A stretch of DNA of 64,000 nucleotides from Posidonia oceanica. Taxonomy: Eukaryota > Streptophyta > Magnoliopsida > Alismatales > Posidoniaceae. Positions 45,632-56,022 of the stretch are shown here, piece after piece. The stretch is taken from positions 12,713,001-12,777,000 of the forward strand of contig JAZBRS010000013.1 in NCBI GenBank assembly GCA_037176725.1, written 5' to 3'. The position numbers and the translations under genes are program-made. The first letter of the stretch is position 1; each line of letters starts with the position of its first letter. The notes beneath the pieces were generated by a model. It ran no database searches. It saw only the letters and a program-made list of their open reading frames with translations, and was not told the origin of the DNA.

Positions 45632-47437
45632 TGTTGACACCCCATCTTGGCAGGCTTGGACTACTTGGAGCCCTCCTAGTGATTGCTGGACTCAAACCCA
45701 AACCAAACCAAACCCTAACCTTCCTCTTTACCCTTCAAAACCAGCGAACTTGACCTAAGCCTTTACCCCTCCTCCCAAGCTCAAAACCTAACCAAAATCC
45801 ATAGGAAAACCCACCAACACCCACTTAGCAAACCTACCCAAGAACTTAGAAAATCTCAAACATTAGACCATTCCCAAAAACCCTAGAAACCCTAGACTGC
45901 CCACTCACCAATTTTCATCCCATTCCAAGACCTTTAAGACCCCCATTCACTCAAATTATCCTTTTCTCTCTCCGGGATTATCATTTTCTCTCTCCTCTCT
46001 CTCTCCTGATTATCATCTCTCTTTTCATCCCCTTCTTGCTCCTTCTCTGGTCTGGCTGTGGACCCCCTTTGTGCTTCTATCCTTCCTCTATCTTATTCCT
46101 ATTTTTACTTTATTTTTAACACTTTCCCTAATTTTCAAAAAATCCTTTTCCTTCAACCTATCTCTTTTCCTTTTATCTCCCTCTTTTTTCCATTTCTTCC
46201 TCCTTCTCTTTTCCTTTTCCCTCTCTTGCAAAAATCCATAAAAACCCCTAAAAATCTGTAAAACCCCAAAACATAAAAGAAACAAATCAGAACCCTAAGA
46301 AAAACAATTAAAAAACATTAAACAAGCAATTAAAAACCTAAACTTAACTAAATCAAGCTAGAAGGAAAACCAAGCATGTGAGCTAAAAAATGCAAAACAA
46401 ATCAAAAGAAAACACTGAAAAATCAAGAAAAAACTAAAATGAAATCAGAACCCACCAAGAGTAAAAATCCCATCAGAAGAATTAAAAAACAAACCCTAAA
46501 AAGAAGAATTAAAAATCAAACACTAAAACAAGTAATTAAAGAAGCAAAAGGCTTAACCTAATAAACATAAGAAGAACAACATAAAAAACTTAATTAAAAG
46601 GAAAAGAAAAACACACTTAAAAGGTTTAAAAACACCCTATCAAACCAGAAAAATCTAACTAAAAACTTCAAGAAAAATCAACAAATAAAAATCAAAGCAT
46701 AATTTAAAAGACTTAAGAAAGAAAAAACCCTAAGAAGACTAAGACTTAAAAACCTAAAACCAATCCTGGTTATTACAAAAATAAATTCTAAAAAAAATCC
46801 TAATCAATATCCTAAGTGTCCAACAAGGGAAACACAATTTTTAAAACAATTTAAAACAAGGTTTAACAAACATTTAATCAAGTGAAAACCAATTAAAAGC
46901 AAAACCAAAACCCTAAAACCCTAATCAAGCCCAAAACACATTAATCAACCCAAAATGGCCATTAAAAAATTTAATTAAAATCCTAATCTACATCACAACC
47001 TTTCTAGTATTTTTATTTATTTTTAGTCTATTTTTTCCTAATTTTATTTCCTTTCTTTTCCCTCTCTTTCTTTCTTTCTTCTCATTTTTCTTTTCTTCTT
47101 TTTCCTTGCTGGGCCCAATTCAGCCCGTCTCTTCCTTTCTTCTTCATTTCTTTTTCTTTTTCCTTCGGCCCACAGCACAGTCCGGCCCACGCCTCTCCTT
47201 CTTCTTCCTCAACCTCCTCTGTGTTTTCCTTCCACCATCTTTCTCCCGCGAACCTTCAGCTACAGCCTTCCCCCCTCTTTCAAAATTCGAAGCCTTCCGT
47301 CATGTCGCCTACAGCAGCTCGCCGCCTCTCCTTTGTCTCAGCAGCTTTTCCGGAGCCGGTCGCCAACCATCCTCTCCGCTGCAGTAATCGCCACTGAATT
47401 CAAATCTTCAGCGCGCCAGCAGCCGGCCTCCACCGGA

Positions 47438-47443
47438 TATAAG
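47438..47443 (+). promoter_or_regulatory. Probable TATA box of solo LTR 3
   Basis: GGATATAAGCCGC has a matching CATATAAGCC in element C's LTR at 60028-60023 (minus). It would place the start near 47470 and U3 at about 1.8 kb. Confidence 0.5.
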
Positions 47444-50417
47444 CCGCTCCTCCTCCGTTTCCATCAGTGGCAACAATCCTCACCCAGAGAGAGTAACCTT
47501 CAACTCCAGAGCAGACTCAGAGAGTAATTCCAGAGAGCGTTCCGCTTCTTTTCTTCCACCTGCAACTCCTCCCTCTTCTTCTCTGCCTCCTCCATTTCCA
47601 GAAGAGAGAGTGGTCTGAGCGTTCATCTTGGCATCCCAGAGAGAGACCCCAATTCCCCAGCCTCCTTTCAGCAATCGCCACCCATTCCCATTCAGAAATC
47701 CGCAGCGAACCTCCCTCTCACTTCTCCAGTAAACCAAACCTGTTCCCGGCCTCCACACTCCTCCCTGTTACTTCCCCAATCTCCCCCAACACCCAGCCAC
47801 CTTCCTTCAACATTTACCAGCCGTTCCACCACCTAAAACTGCTCTGAAACACCACCTGATCCCAACTGTAAACCCAACCTGATCCTCTCACAATTCCCAT
47901 CACTCCAGTCCATTACTACCTCCCAAAATCGACCCAAGCATTCACCGAACCTCCACCTTTTCAGAGCCTCCGACATCAAGCCTAACCATCCACCACAGAC
48001 CCAGAACGGCACAACAAACACCTTACCTCACCTCAGACCCAAAATCAGCCCGACTCCCAATCTCACTCCACACTCACCAGAAAACCCCTCCGATCATCCA
48101 CACAGCTTCGCCGAACTCCCAGCAATCTCCCCGAAGGCTCCGCTTCACCGGACGAGCAGCGGACAAGGCCCCCCACCTCCGGCTGCATTCTGTCAACCCA
48201 AAAAACCCAATCTTCCGCTCGAGCTGCAGAAGCGCCATCCGATCATCCGAGGAGCTCCGGAAGAACGTCCTGAAGAAGCCCCAACCACCGCGAGCCGCTG
48301 GAGTTCACCGCTGCAACCAGACGAGGACCGCCGGTCACCTCCGATTCTGCCGAGGTCGGGAGCACGCTCCAGACACGAACACAGGTAATTTCTTACCTCC
48401 CCCGCTCTCTCTCCCCCTGCTGCTTTCCCGCCGATCAGAAGCCAGTTCCTAGCCCTCCTGCTCCGATCATGACTCGCCGGACAGTTCATCTTCTCCGGCG
48501 CCGGCCTCCTGTCCCCCTGATGCTCCGGCCGACAGAACGCTTCCCCGGTGATCCCCAGAGCTCCGCACGGTCGCCAGTAGCGCCCTCCGCCAATCTGCGC
48601 CTCCTCAGCCTCCCCTGTCGGCGGCCACGAGTTCTGATGGCTTTGTGCTACAGTGCTCGTCGCCGTCGACGAACACTGTGCATTTATTTTCTTAGTTATA
48701 AGGTTTCTGTGCCAATATTGCATATCTGCCTTAAGTTTTTCCATTTTTGCATTCTGGTCCTTAGTTTATTTAATCTGCTTAGTTTCTGATTTAATATCAT
48801 GCTAAATTGCAGCTTTTATTCATGCTTTTCTGTATTTGCAATCTAGTCCTGTTACTGTGCTGTGCTGTTGTTTTTTTTGCATTTTAGCCCCTCTGTTTTC
48901 GATTTTTGCACTTAAGTCCTGCTCTAAATCAGTTCATTTAATTGCATGCATTTTACCATAAGAAATTGCATTCTGCATCCCTTTATGTTTCTGATTTTGC
49001 ACTTAGGACCATGCACTGTAGAAACTTAGGTTTTATTTTTGATTTTTGCATACTGCATTGCATATTTTGCCTTCTGGTTTTGCATTTTTGCATTTAGGTC
49101 CATTTTAAATGGACAGTAACTGTTTTCCATGCATTTTGGCTTATTGCATTGCATTTTTAACCCTGTTTTTCCCAAAAATTGCACATCAGTCTTGTCTACT
49201 GATTTCAGAGCATGTTTACCATATGAAATTGCATATTTGACCCCTGCATGATTCGAAAATTACACATAGGTCCTTGCATCCTTTAAAAATCATGTAAAAA
49301 GACTGTTTTGCCCCTAAAGTTGCATCTTAGCTCCTATGCTTACAAAATTGCATGTAGACCCTCCACTTGCATTCCCAGACTCCCTAGAATCCTGTTTTCT
49401 GGAAAATTTGCACTTTAGACCCTAGTTTTTTCCAAAATTACCCTCTGATTTCCATTTGTTTTCAAAACTTCTTCCAATGCATGCCCTCTTTTCAAAATAG
49501 CTTTCTGAACCCAATCTTTTGCAAAATAACCCTCTGCCCTCTCCTGTTTTCAAAACTCTCTCCTGTGGGCCCCATCCTTTTTTGAAAATTTGCATTTAGC
49601 CCCCTTCTCTTTTCAAAAATGGCATTTGAACCTCTGTTTTTCTAAAAATTCCCCTCTTGTCTTTTCTTGCATCTTGCATGCATTTAGCTTTGCATTTTAG
49701 CATCTCTTTGCACACACTAAGCACCTTTAGCTCCCCTTCACTTGGGAGGACCTTTTGCACACCCCTAGGACCTCCTAAACACCTAGATCTGTTCTTCTCC
49801 CCTGTTCTGGCCTTCCTGCCTTGAAGCTGCGATATCTTCCAATCCGGCCGTTGGATCTTCTCAAGTAAGCTGCCCAGGCGACCGCAGCGAAGCGCTCTTC
49901 AGCATGGACCAGACAGATCTCAGATCAGGCTCCCGGATTTCCAGGTATGTCCTCCTGAACCCCTGCATCGCATTCATTTGCATGCCATTTGCATAGTTTT
50001 CCTCGTTTTCGATTTCTGTCTCTTTAAGCATGTAGAATAGGGCCTCCTCTTCTTGTCTATCAACTCAGATCTCCGTTTCGTGTTTCCCTATGTGTTTTGT
50101 GTTGAGTTTTCCCTGGATTCACCACTTAATGTGACTTTCTTCCCCCTTTTCCATGATCCGATCGCATCGCGAGCTTTGGGCAGCATGCGAGACACACCGT
50201 GGAACGGTTTAGTGGGAAATGGTCGCAAAAGAGGTGGTAATCCCCCCGTTTGCTCACTCTCCCCTTTGTAGGTCTTCACACCTACTCTGTGTGGCCCCGA
50301 ACAGTGCCTGTTCTCACACATGCGCTATTCTACTTCTCCTTTTATTGCTTCTAATCTTTTCCTTGCATTTGCATTCGCATTCGCACAGCTTTTCCAAGGT
50401 TTTATCTCGCAGCTTTT

Positions 50418-50660
50418 GGCACCGTTTTGCGTGCCCGCTCTCGTTTTGGCACCGTTTTGCGTGCCTGCTTTGTCTTTCGCGTCGTTTTGCGCGCTCGCCC
50501 TGTTTTTGGCACAATTTTGCGTGCCCGTCATCGTCTTTTGCACCGATTTGCGTGCTGCCTTGCTTTCTCGCCCGTTTTACGTGCCGACCTTGTCTTTTTA
50601 CACCATTTTACGCGCTTTCTTGTTTTTCGCCTCGTTTTGCGTGTTTTACGCCGCTTTCTT
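50418..50660 (+). repeat. 30-bp tandem array in solo LTR 3
   Basis: About eight units of the GCACCGTTTTGCGTGCC type, more diverged than in solo LTR 1. Confidence 0.85.
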
Positions 50661-51303
50661 TTGCATGTCGATTGCATTGCATGGTTTTACCGTTGTTTTG
50701 CTTTTTCGCTTGCATTTGCATATAGGGCTGTGATGCTTACTGCCTGGAGTTCTCACGAGCCAGGTTTCGCCCGGTTCGGAACACAGACAGCATAGCTGAG
50801 CACTTAGACAGCACGTTTACTTCCTTGCTCTGCATCTCTCCACTTAGAGCACACCTTGAGCATTCATTTAGGCATTCATAGGCACATAGGCATTCAATCC
50901 TGCATTTCCCTGCGTATGCGAGCGTAAGCCTAGAAAGACCGATTCTCGGGCGTGTCGGGGGTGCCTAACACCTTCCCCGCACGTAACAGGAGTCCTTGCC
51001 CTGTCTTTTGGCCCGCAATGACCATACTGCCCTTATCCTAGGCTAGAGTCATCTCTTTTGCATGTATTTGCATTTGTTTCCCTTGCATTGCTTTGCTTTG
51101 CATTTCTTGCTTGGATTTGTGTGTTAATTCACGCATTTCCCCCGGTTTTCCTTGTCTCCCGTTAATAGACATGGTGGCGACTCTGATTTGTCTTATCTTT
51201 CTCTTTTCTCCTCGATTTTAAGCATTTTCGAGTCGAGCCTCTTCCTCGGATCCAATCGCCGCTAAATAGCGAGCCTGATTCCGATCGGGATCGCTACAGA
51301 TGG

Positions 51304-52000
51304 CGACCGCAGTGGCTACTCATGATCAAGGAGGAAATCATGAAGCAGCACAATGTTAACTTCCTCAAGGTCGTCCTTTACCCTGAGTGGCTTGCAAACG
51401 TCGTCCCAGTGCCCAAGAAGGATGGACGAGTCCGTATGTGCATCGACTATCGGGACCTGATCAAGGCGAGTCCCAAGGATGATTTGCCACTACTGCACAT
51501 TAACGTCCTAGTCGATAACACTGCAAGGCACAAAATGCTCTCTTTTATGGACGGCTTCTTTGGCTATAACCAGATCAGAATGGCAGAGGAGGATATGGAG
51601 AAAACATCCTTCATCACCCCTTGGGGTGTCTTTTGCTACCAAGTTATGCCATTTGGGCTAAAAAATGCTAGTGCAACCTATCAGAGGGCCATGACTGCAC
51701 TTTTCCACAACCTCATGCATCAAGAAATTGAGGTATACGTGGATGATATGATTGGCAAGACCAAAGAGCCTGAGGATCACCTTGCTTGCTTAAGGAAGCT
51801 CTTTGACCGCTTGCGAAAGTATAAGCTGCGCCTTAACTCTAGTAAATGCGTATTCGGGGTATCTTCTGGCAAGCTTCTGAGCTACATTGTTAGCCAGAGA
51901 GGGATTGAAGTGGACCCAATGAAGGCAAAAGCCATCGTAGATATGCCACCCCCCAAGACAGAGAAAGAGGTCCGAGGCCAGCTCGGACGCCTGCAGTATA
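51304..52000 (+). pseudogene. Element B reverse transcriptase, main part
   Basis: The sequence is open from 51304 through 52191. Motifs are VPVPKKDGRVRMCIDYRDL, SFMDGFFGYNQIRMAEEDME, MPFGLKNASATYQRAM and the catalytic YVDD at 51736-51747. No residue that I know to be essential is missing within this piece; it is inactivated by its context. It is colinear with A's 8060-8760. Confidence 0.9.
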
Positions 52001-52560
52001 TCAGTCGGTTCATTGCGCAGCTCACACCTATATGCGAACCGATCTTCAACCTCCTAAAGAAGAATGCACAGATTAACTGGAGCGAGGAGTGCCAAGCTGC
52101 CTTTGACAAGATCAAACAGCTTCTGACCAAGCCTCCTATTTTGATCCCTCCTACACCGGGGAGACCTCTTCTTCTCTACCTCTCTACCACGTAGCATTCC
52201 ATGGGCACCGTCTTGGGCCAACATGATGAATCTGGTAGAAAGGAGCATGCAATTTATTACCTGAGCAAGAAATTCAATGATTGTAAAGCCAAGTATAGCA
52301 CAATGGAGAAGACCTGCTTATCCCTCTTCTGGGCTGCACAGAAGCTGAGGCACTACATGATGGCATATCCAGTCCGGCTCCTATGCCGACATGACCCCAT
52401 CAAGTTCCTCTTCCAAAGGCCAGCAATGGTGGGCAGATGCGTTAAGTGGCAGGTATTGTTGTCTCAGTACGATGTCACCTTTGTCACGCAGTGAGCCATG
52501 AAGGGCCAAGCCATGGCAGATCACCTTGCAGACTTTCCTTTGCCTGAATACCAGCCTCTC
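52001..52560 (+). pseudogene. Element B connection and first RNase H-like domain
   Basis: LQYISRFIAQLTPICEPIF leads to RPLLLYLSTT, then TAG at 52192 (CAG in A), then a continued RNase H fold (YYLSKKFNDCKAKYS, LRHYMMAYPVRLLCRHDP). TGA at 52495 ends this part. As in A, this is the degenerate tether copy. Confidence 0.8.
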
Positions 52561-52890
52561 CAGACGCAGTTCCCGGATGAGGACATCCTCTTTGCAATGG
52601 AAGACTCCGAGGAGGACCCTGAAGACTTAGAGCATTGGCAGTTGTACTTTGATGGCGCTGTTAACAAGAAGGGTCGAGGCATAGGTGCAGTGCTGACCAC
52701 ACCGTAGGGGCAGATGATCCCCTTTGCAAGGAAGTTGACCTTCAAATGCACTAATAATGAAGCAGAATATGAAGCATGCATTCTGGGATTGAAGGTCGCA
52801 CTCGAGCATGAGGCGCAGAAGCTGCATGTGCACGGTGATGCCATGCTGGTGATTTCCCAAGTGAATGGCGATTGGAGAACAAAGGATCCA
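52561..52890 (+). pseudogene. Element B second RNase H domain (archaeal-type)
   Basis: LYFDGAVNKKGRGIGAVLTT, NNEAEYEACILGLKVAL and VHGDAMLVISQVNGDW give the acidic triad. TAG at 52705 replaces CAG of A. Confidence 0.82.
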
Positions 52891-54360
52891 AAGCTTGTGC
52901 CATATCACGAACACCTACTGAAGCTGATAGAACAATTTGCAAGCATTCGCTTCTCGTACATCAACAGGGCAAGGAATGCATACGCAGACGCGCTAGCAAT
53001 GTTGGCGTCCTGGCTCAGTATACCTGAGGACCGAGCAGTGGATGTATCAGTTACACGCATGGAGCAGCCTGCACACTGCATGAGCATAGAGGAGGCAGAT
53101 CTAGTAGAAGAGCAGCCTTGGTATTGCGATATCAAAGCCTTCCTGGAGTCTGGCAGCCACCCACCTGGCACCTCAGCAGCAGATAGAAGAACTTTGGTGC
53201 GTCTAGCGTCGAAGTATGTGTTAGGGGTAGGCCAGCTATACAGAAGGTCATACAGCCAGATGCTCCTGCGTTGCTTGAGCAAGCAAGAGGCCGACACGCT
53301 TATGCTCCAAGTTCATGCAGGGACTTGCGGCCCGCATATGAATGGTGTGCTGCTGGCCAAGAAAATCATGTTGCAAGGCTACTTCTGGTCAACCATGGAG
53401 GCAGACTGTTGCTAGTTTGTGCGTAGATGCCACAATTGCCAGATCCATGGTAATCTTATGCACGCTCCCCCGTAGGAATTGCATAGCATGTCCTCGCCAT
53501 GGCCCTTCTCCACCTAGGGGATTGATGTCATCGACGCTATACACCCTGCTGCATCGAATGGTCATCGCTTCATCCTGGTAGCGATAGATTATTTCACTAA
53601 GTGGGTGGAAGCAACCTCCTACAAGGCGGTCACAGCCATGGTGACAGAGAGGTTTATCAGAAATAACATTGTCACCCGATATGGGGTCCCGCATGCAATC
53701 ATCTCTGACAACGGTTCGAATTTCAATGCAAAGAGGATCGAGGAATACCTCCAGAAGCACTAGATCAAGCATCATAGATCCTCGCCATACCGGCCGCAGA
53801 TGAATGGAGCAGTGGAGTCTGCCAACAAAAACATTGTGAAGATAATGAAGAAGATGGCAGAAACCCACAAAGACTGGCATGACAAGCTCCCGTACGCACT
53901 CTGGGCGTACAGAACCTCGGTGTGGACCTCGACAGGAGCCACCCCGTGTTCACTGGCATACGGCATGGAAGCAGTGCTGCCTATCGAAGTGGAGATCCCT
54001 TCGCTGCGAATCCTGCGAGAAGCAGAGCTGGAAGAAGCAGAATGGGTCGAGGACCGCTGCGCCCAGCTCAACCTGATTGATGAGCGTAGATTGCAAGCAA
54101 TGCACAACGCTCGCTGCTACCAGAAGTGGATGGCAAGAGCATACTTGAAGAAGGTGCGGCCTAGAAGCTTCCAGCCAGGAGACCTCGTTTTGCGAGCCAT
54201 CCATCTGTCGGACGGTCGAGGCAAATTCCGACCCAACTGAAGTGGCCCCTTTGTGGTCAAGCAAGCATTCTCAGGCGACGCAGCAATTCTTGAGGACATG
54301 GACCAGACTGGGCAATCAGAGCCGGTCAATGCATGCTACCTCAAGAAGTATTATCAGTAG
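52891..54360 (+). pseudogene. Element B integrase
   Basis: The HHCC domain is at about 53310-53440 (HAGTCGPHMNGVLLAKKIML, then RCHNCQIHGN). The core has GIDVIDAIHP, ISDNGSNF and QMNGAVESANKN. The C-terminal end reads GPFVVKQAFSGDAAILEDM and finishes CYLKKYYQ with TAG at 54358. There is no frameshift. Stops are TAG 53413, TAG 53473 (Gln in A), TAG 53515 (Trp in A), TAG 53761 and TGA 54238. It is better preserved than A's copy. Confidence 0.87.
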
Positions 54361-55855
54361 ACCGACCCCTACCTTGCAGAGCGTTCTTTCCCATCCTGTC
54401 CTTTTCATCCTCTTTTCCCTTGCGCATCCTTCTGCATTCCAATCCTGTCCCTTGCATTCTCGCAATCTCTGCATATATCCTTGCATTTCCATCTCTTTCA
54501 GCATATCTCAAGCAAAAATCAGAAATTCCCAGCAAAAATCATGCATTGCATCTGGCCCGATGATGAAATCGGATATGCTTGCCTGCTCGGGAAGGAGTCT
54601 ACCCTGCCTCACCTGACACTACTTAGGCGTCTTAGCTAGTGAGGGTGCCACCTTTCAAGTGAGAACAGGCAAAATAACCAAACCCTTTAGGACCTGCACC
54701 TCCCGAGGTAGATAAAATGCTAGGGTGTGAGCAAGAATGTGAGCCATAAAAGAATATGTCTAAGCATGGGCATAAAAAGAAGGGCATATAGAAGGCGAAG
54801 GCAGAAGCAGGCCCTAGAGATAGAGGTGTGTAGCATAACCCTGTCCCTCCGAACTGCTTCGGAGACGGTCCACCATTTTGCACCTGGAAGCTTCAAACCC
54901 CCCCTCAAAACCCCGGCGCCCGTTACCTCTAAGCCAGGGATAGCGGAAGCCTGCAAAAAAAGAAGAGAAAAGAAAAGAACAAAAAAGGAAAAACAAAAGA
55001 AAAAAAAAGGGAGCAAAGACAAAAGTCAACTCCAGAAAAAGAAAAAAGCAAGCAGCGCAATCCCGTCCCTTTACCTGTCTTAGAGAGACTAAAGTTTGTG
55101 CCTGGGGGATGCACAAACCCTACAGAGCCTAAACCTAGCAAGGCCTAGCAAGCAGCTCCCTAGCTTCAACCAGGTGCCCATTGCCTCTAGGGATAGGGGA
55201 AACCTACATGCCTATGAGGGAGCAAAAAGAAGCAAAAAGAGTAGGTGTAGGTCCTTGAGAGTTTGGCCTGGAGCCTGTCCTCACTACCCACCACCCACAC
55301 ACTGCAAATAACCCTTTCCTGAGTGCCACCAGCAAGTTAAGAGTTTGAGTAGAGTCCAGTGAGTCAGGGACCCCTCTCTTCCTCGACAGCAGGCACCAAG
55401 CACTCCATATGCTGAGGGCTACAACATATAAGCAAGAATCATACACGCATCTACAGCATTTATTGTAAACCATGCACATAGCTACGCATACCAAGCATAA
55501 ACCATGCATGCATGCACAGCATAAGTCATTCTCTCCTTCTATCTTCCCGCTCTGCAAAACTTGGCTCGGCATTGAGACAGTACCTCTATCAAGCATGCGT
55601 TGACCTTCTTCAAGTTGCAGTGGTCCAGAGCTCTGACCTACCACTTTCCCCAGTAGAACTGCCTTTGTCTGAATATGCTTAATGCCCGCACTTCGAATGC
55701 TAACTGTTGAACATGCTAAACTACTTTGCTAGCTTTGAAATCTGCTTCTTTATCAGCCACTGGTTCCATGCTTGTGTCTGATCTGATAAACTGCAACTCT
55801 GATTACAGGTACCTGAGGTTTCTGCACCAGCAGCCTGCACTTTCTCTCCGGCACA
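54361..55855 (+). other. Element B post-integrase non-coding region
   Basis: 54550-55440 is related to 16830-17510 of element A in the same orientation. 55450-55855 has no match in A. It ends CTGATTACAG at 55801-55810, which could be a splice acceptor before the sense DUF7745-like piece. An A-rich purine run is at 54955-55060. Confidence 0.55.
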
Positions 55856-56022
55856 ATGGGTTATCCTACTCTGGTCATGCCCATGCACTGCTCAGGTGCC
55901 CTGCGAGAGTGGGTTGGCAAACTCACTAAAGCCGACCGCGAGAAGCTACGCACTTGGGGTATTCCGTCCAAGCTTCTGAAGGCAGCAGACGTTGCAGTAA
56001 GCCGGCATCTCTTATGTGCTAC
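55856..56022 (+). pseudogene. Sense-oriented DUF7745-like gene start in element B, cut by element C
   Basis: The ATG at 55856 opens MGYPTLVMPMHCSGALREWV and continues to VAVSRHLLCAT, where element C's LTR begins. It aligns with exon 2 of the antisense gene in A (19409 downward). B has ATG fused directly to that exon, where A's model needs an intron after ATG. The orientation is the same as gag-pol here and opposite in A. The rest of the gene should reappear beyond element C. Confidence 0.7.

Larger units (their letters stand above)
45632..51298 (+). mobile_element. Solo LTR 3 (5667 bp) nested in element B reverse transcriptase
   Basis: The sequence runs from TGTTGACACC to GATCGCTACA, with GATGG at 45627-45631 and 51299-51303. 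It is the LTR closest in sequence to element C's LTR and has the same order of segments: A-rich 46270-46980, GC-rich 47170-48660, T-rich 48690-49700, array 50418-50660, box 50949-50982, PBS-like 51175-51185. A donor CCAG|GTATGT at 49945 and an acceptor at 50725 bracket the array. There is no interior, so it is the product of recombination between two LTRs. Confidence 0.93.
31323..56022 (+). mobile_element. Element B: Tat-lineage retrotransposon interrupted by two solo LTRs and by element C
   Basis: After removal of 32421-38119 and 45632-51303, what remains is the end of a 5' LTR, a PBS at 38703, leader, gag, protease, G-patch, reverse transcriptase, two RNase H domains, integrase and a 3' region. 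It then breaks at 56022, where inverted element C is inserted; the rest of B should continue beyond C. The whole gag-pol is in one frame across the excised LTR. The true left end of B's LTR is not visible, because element A appears to be inserted there. Confidence 0.85.
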
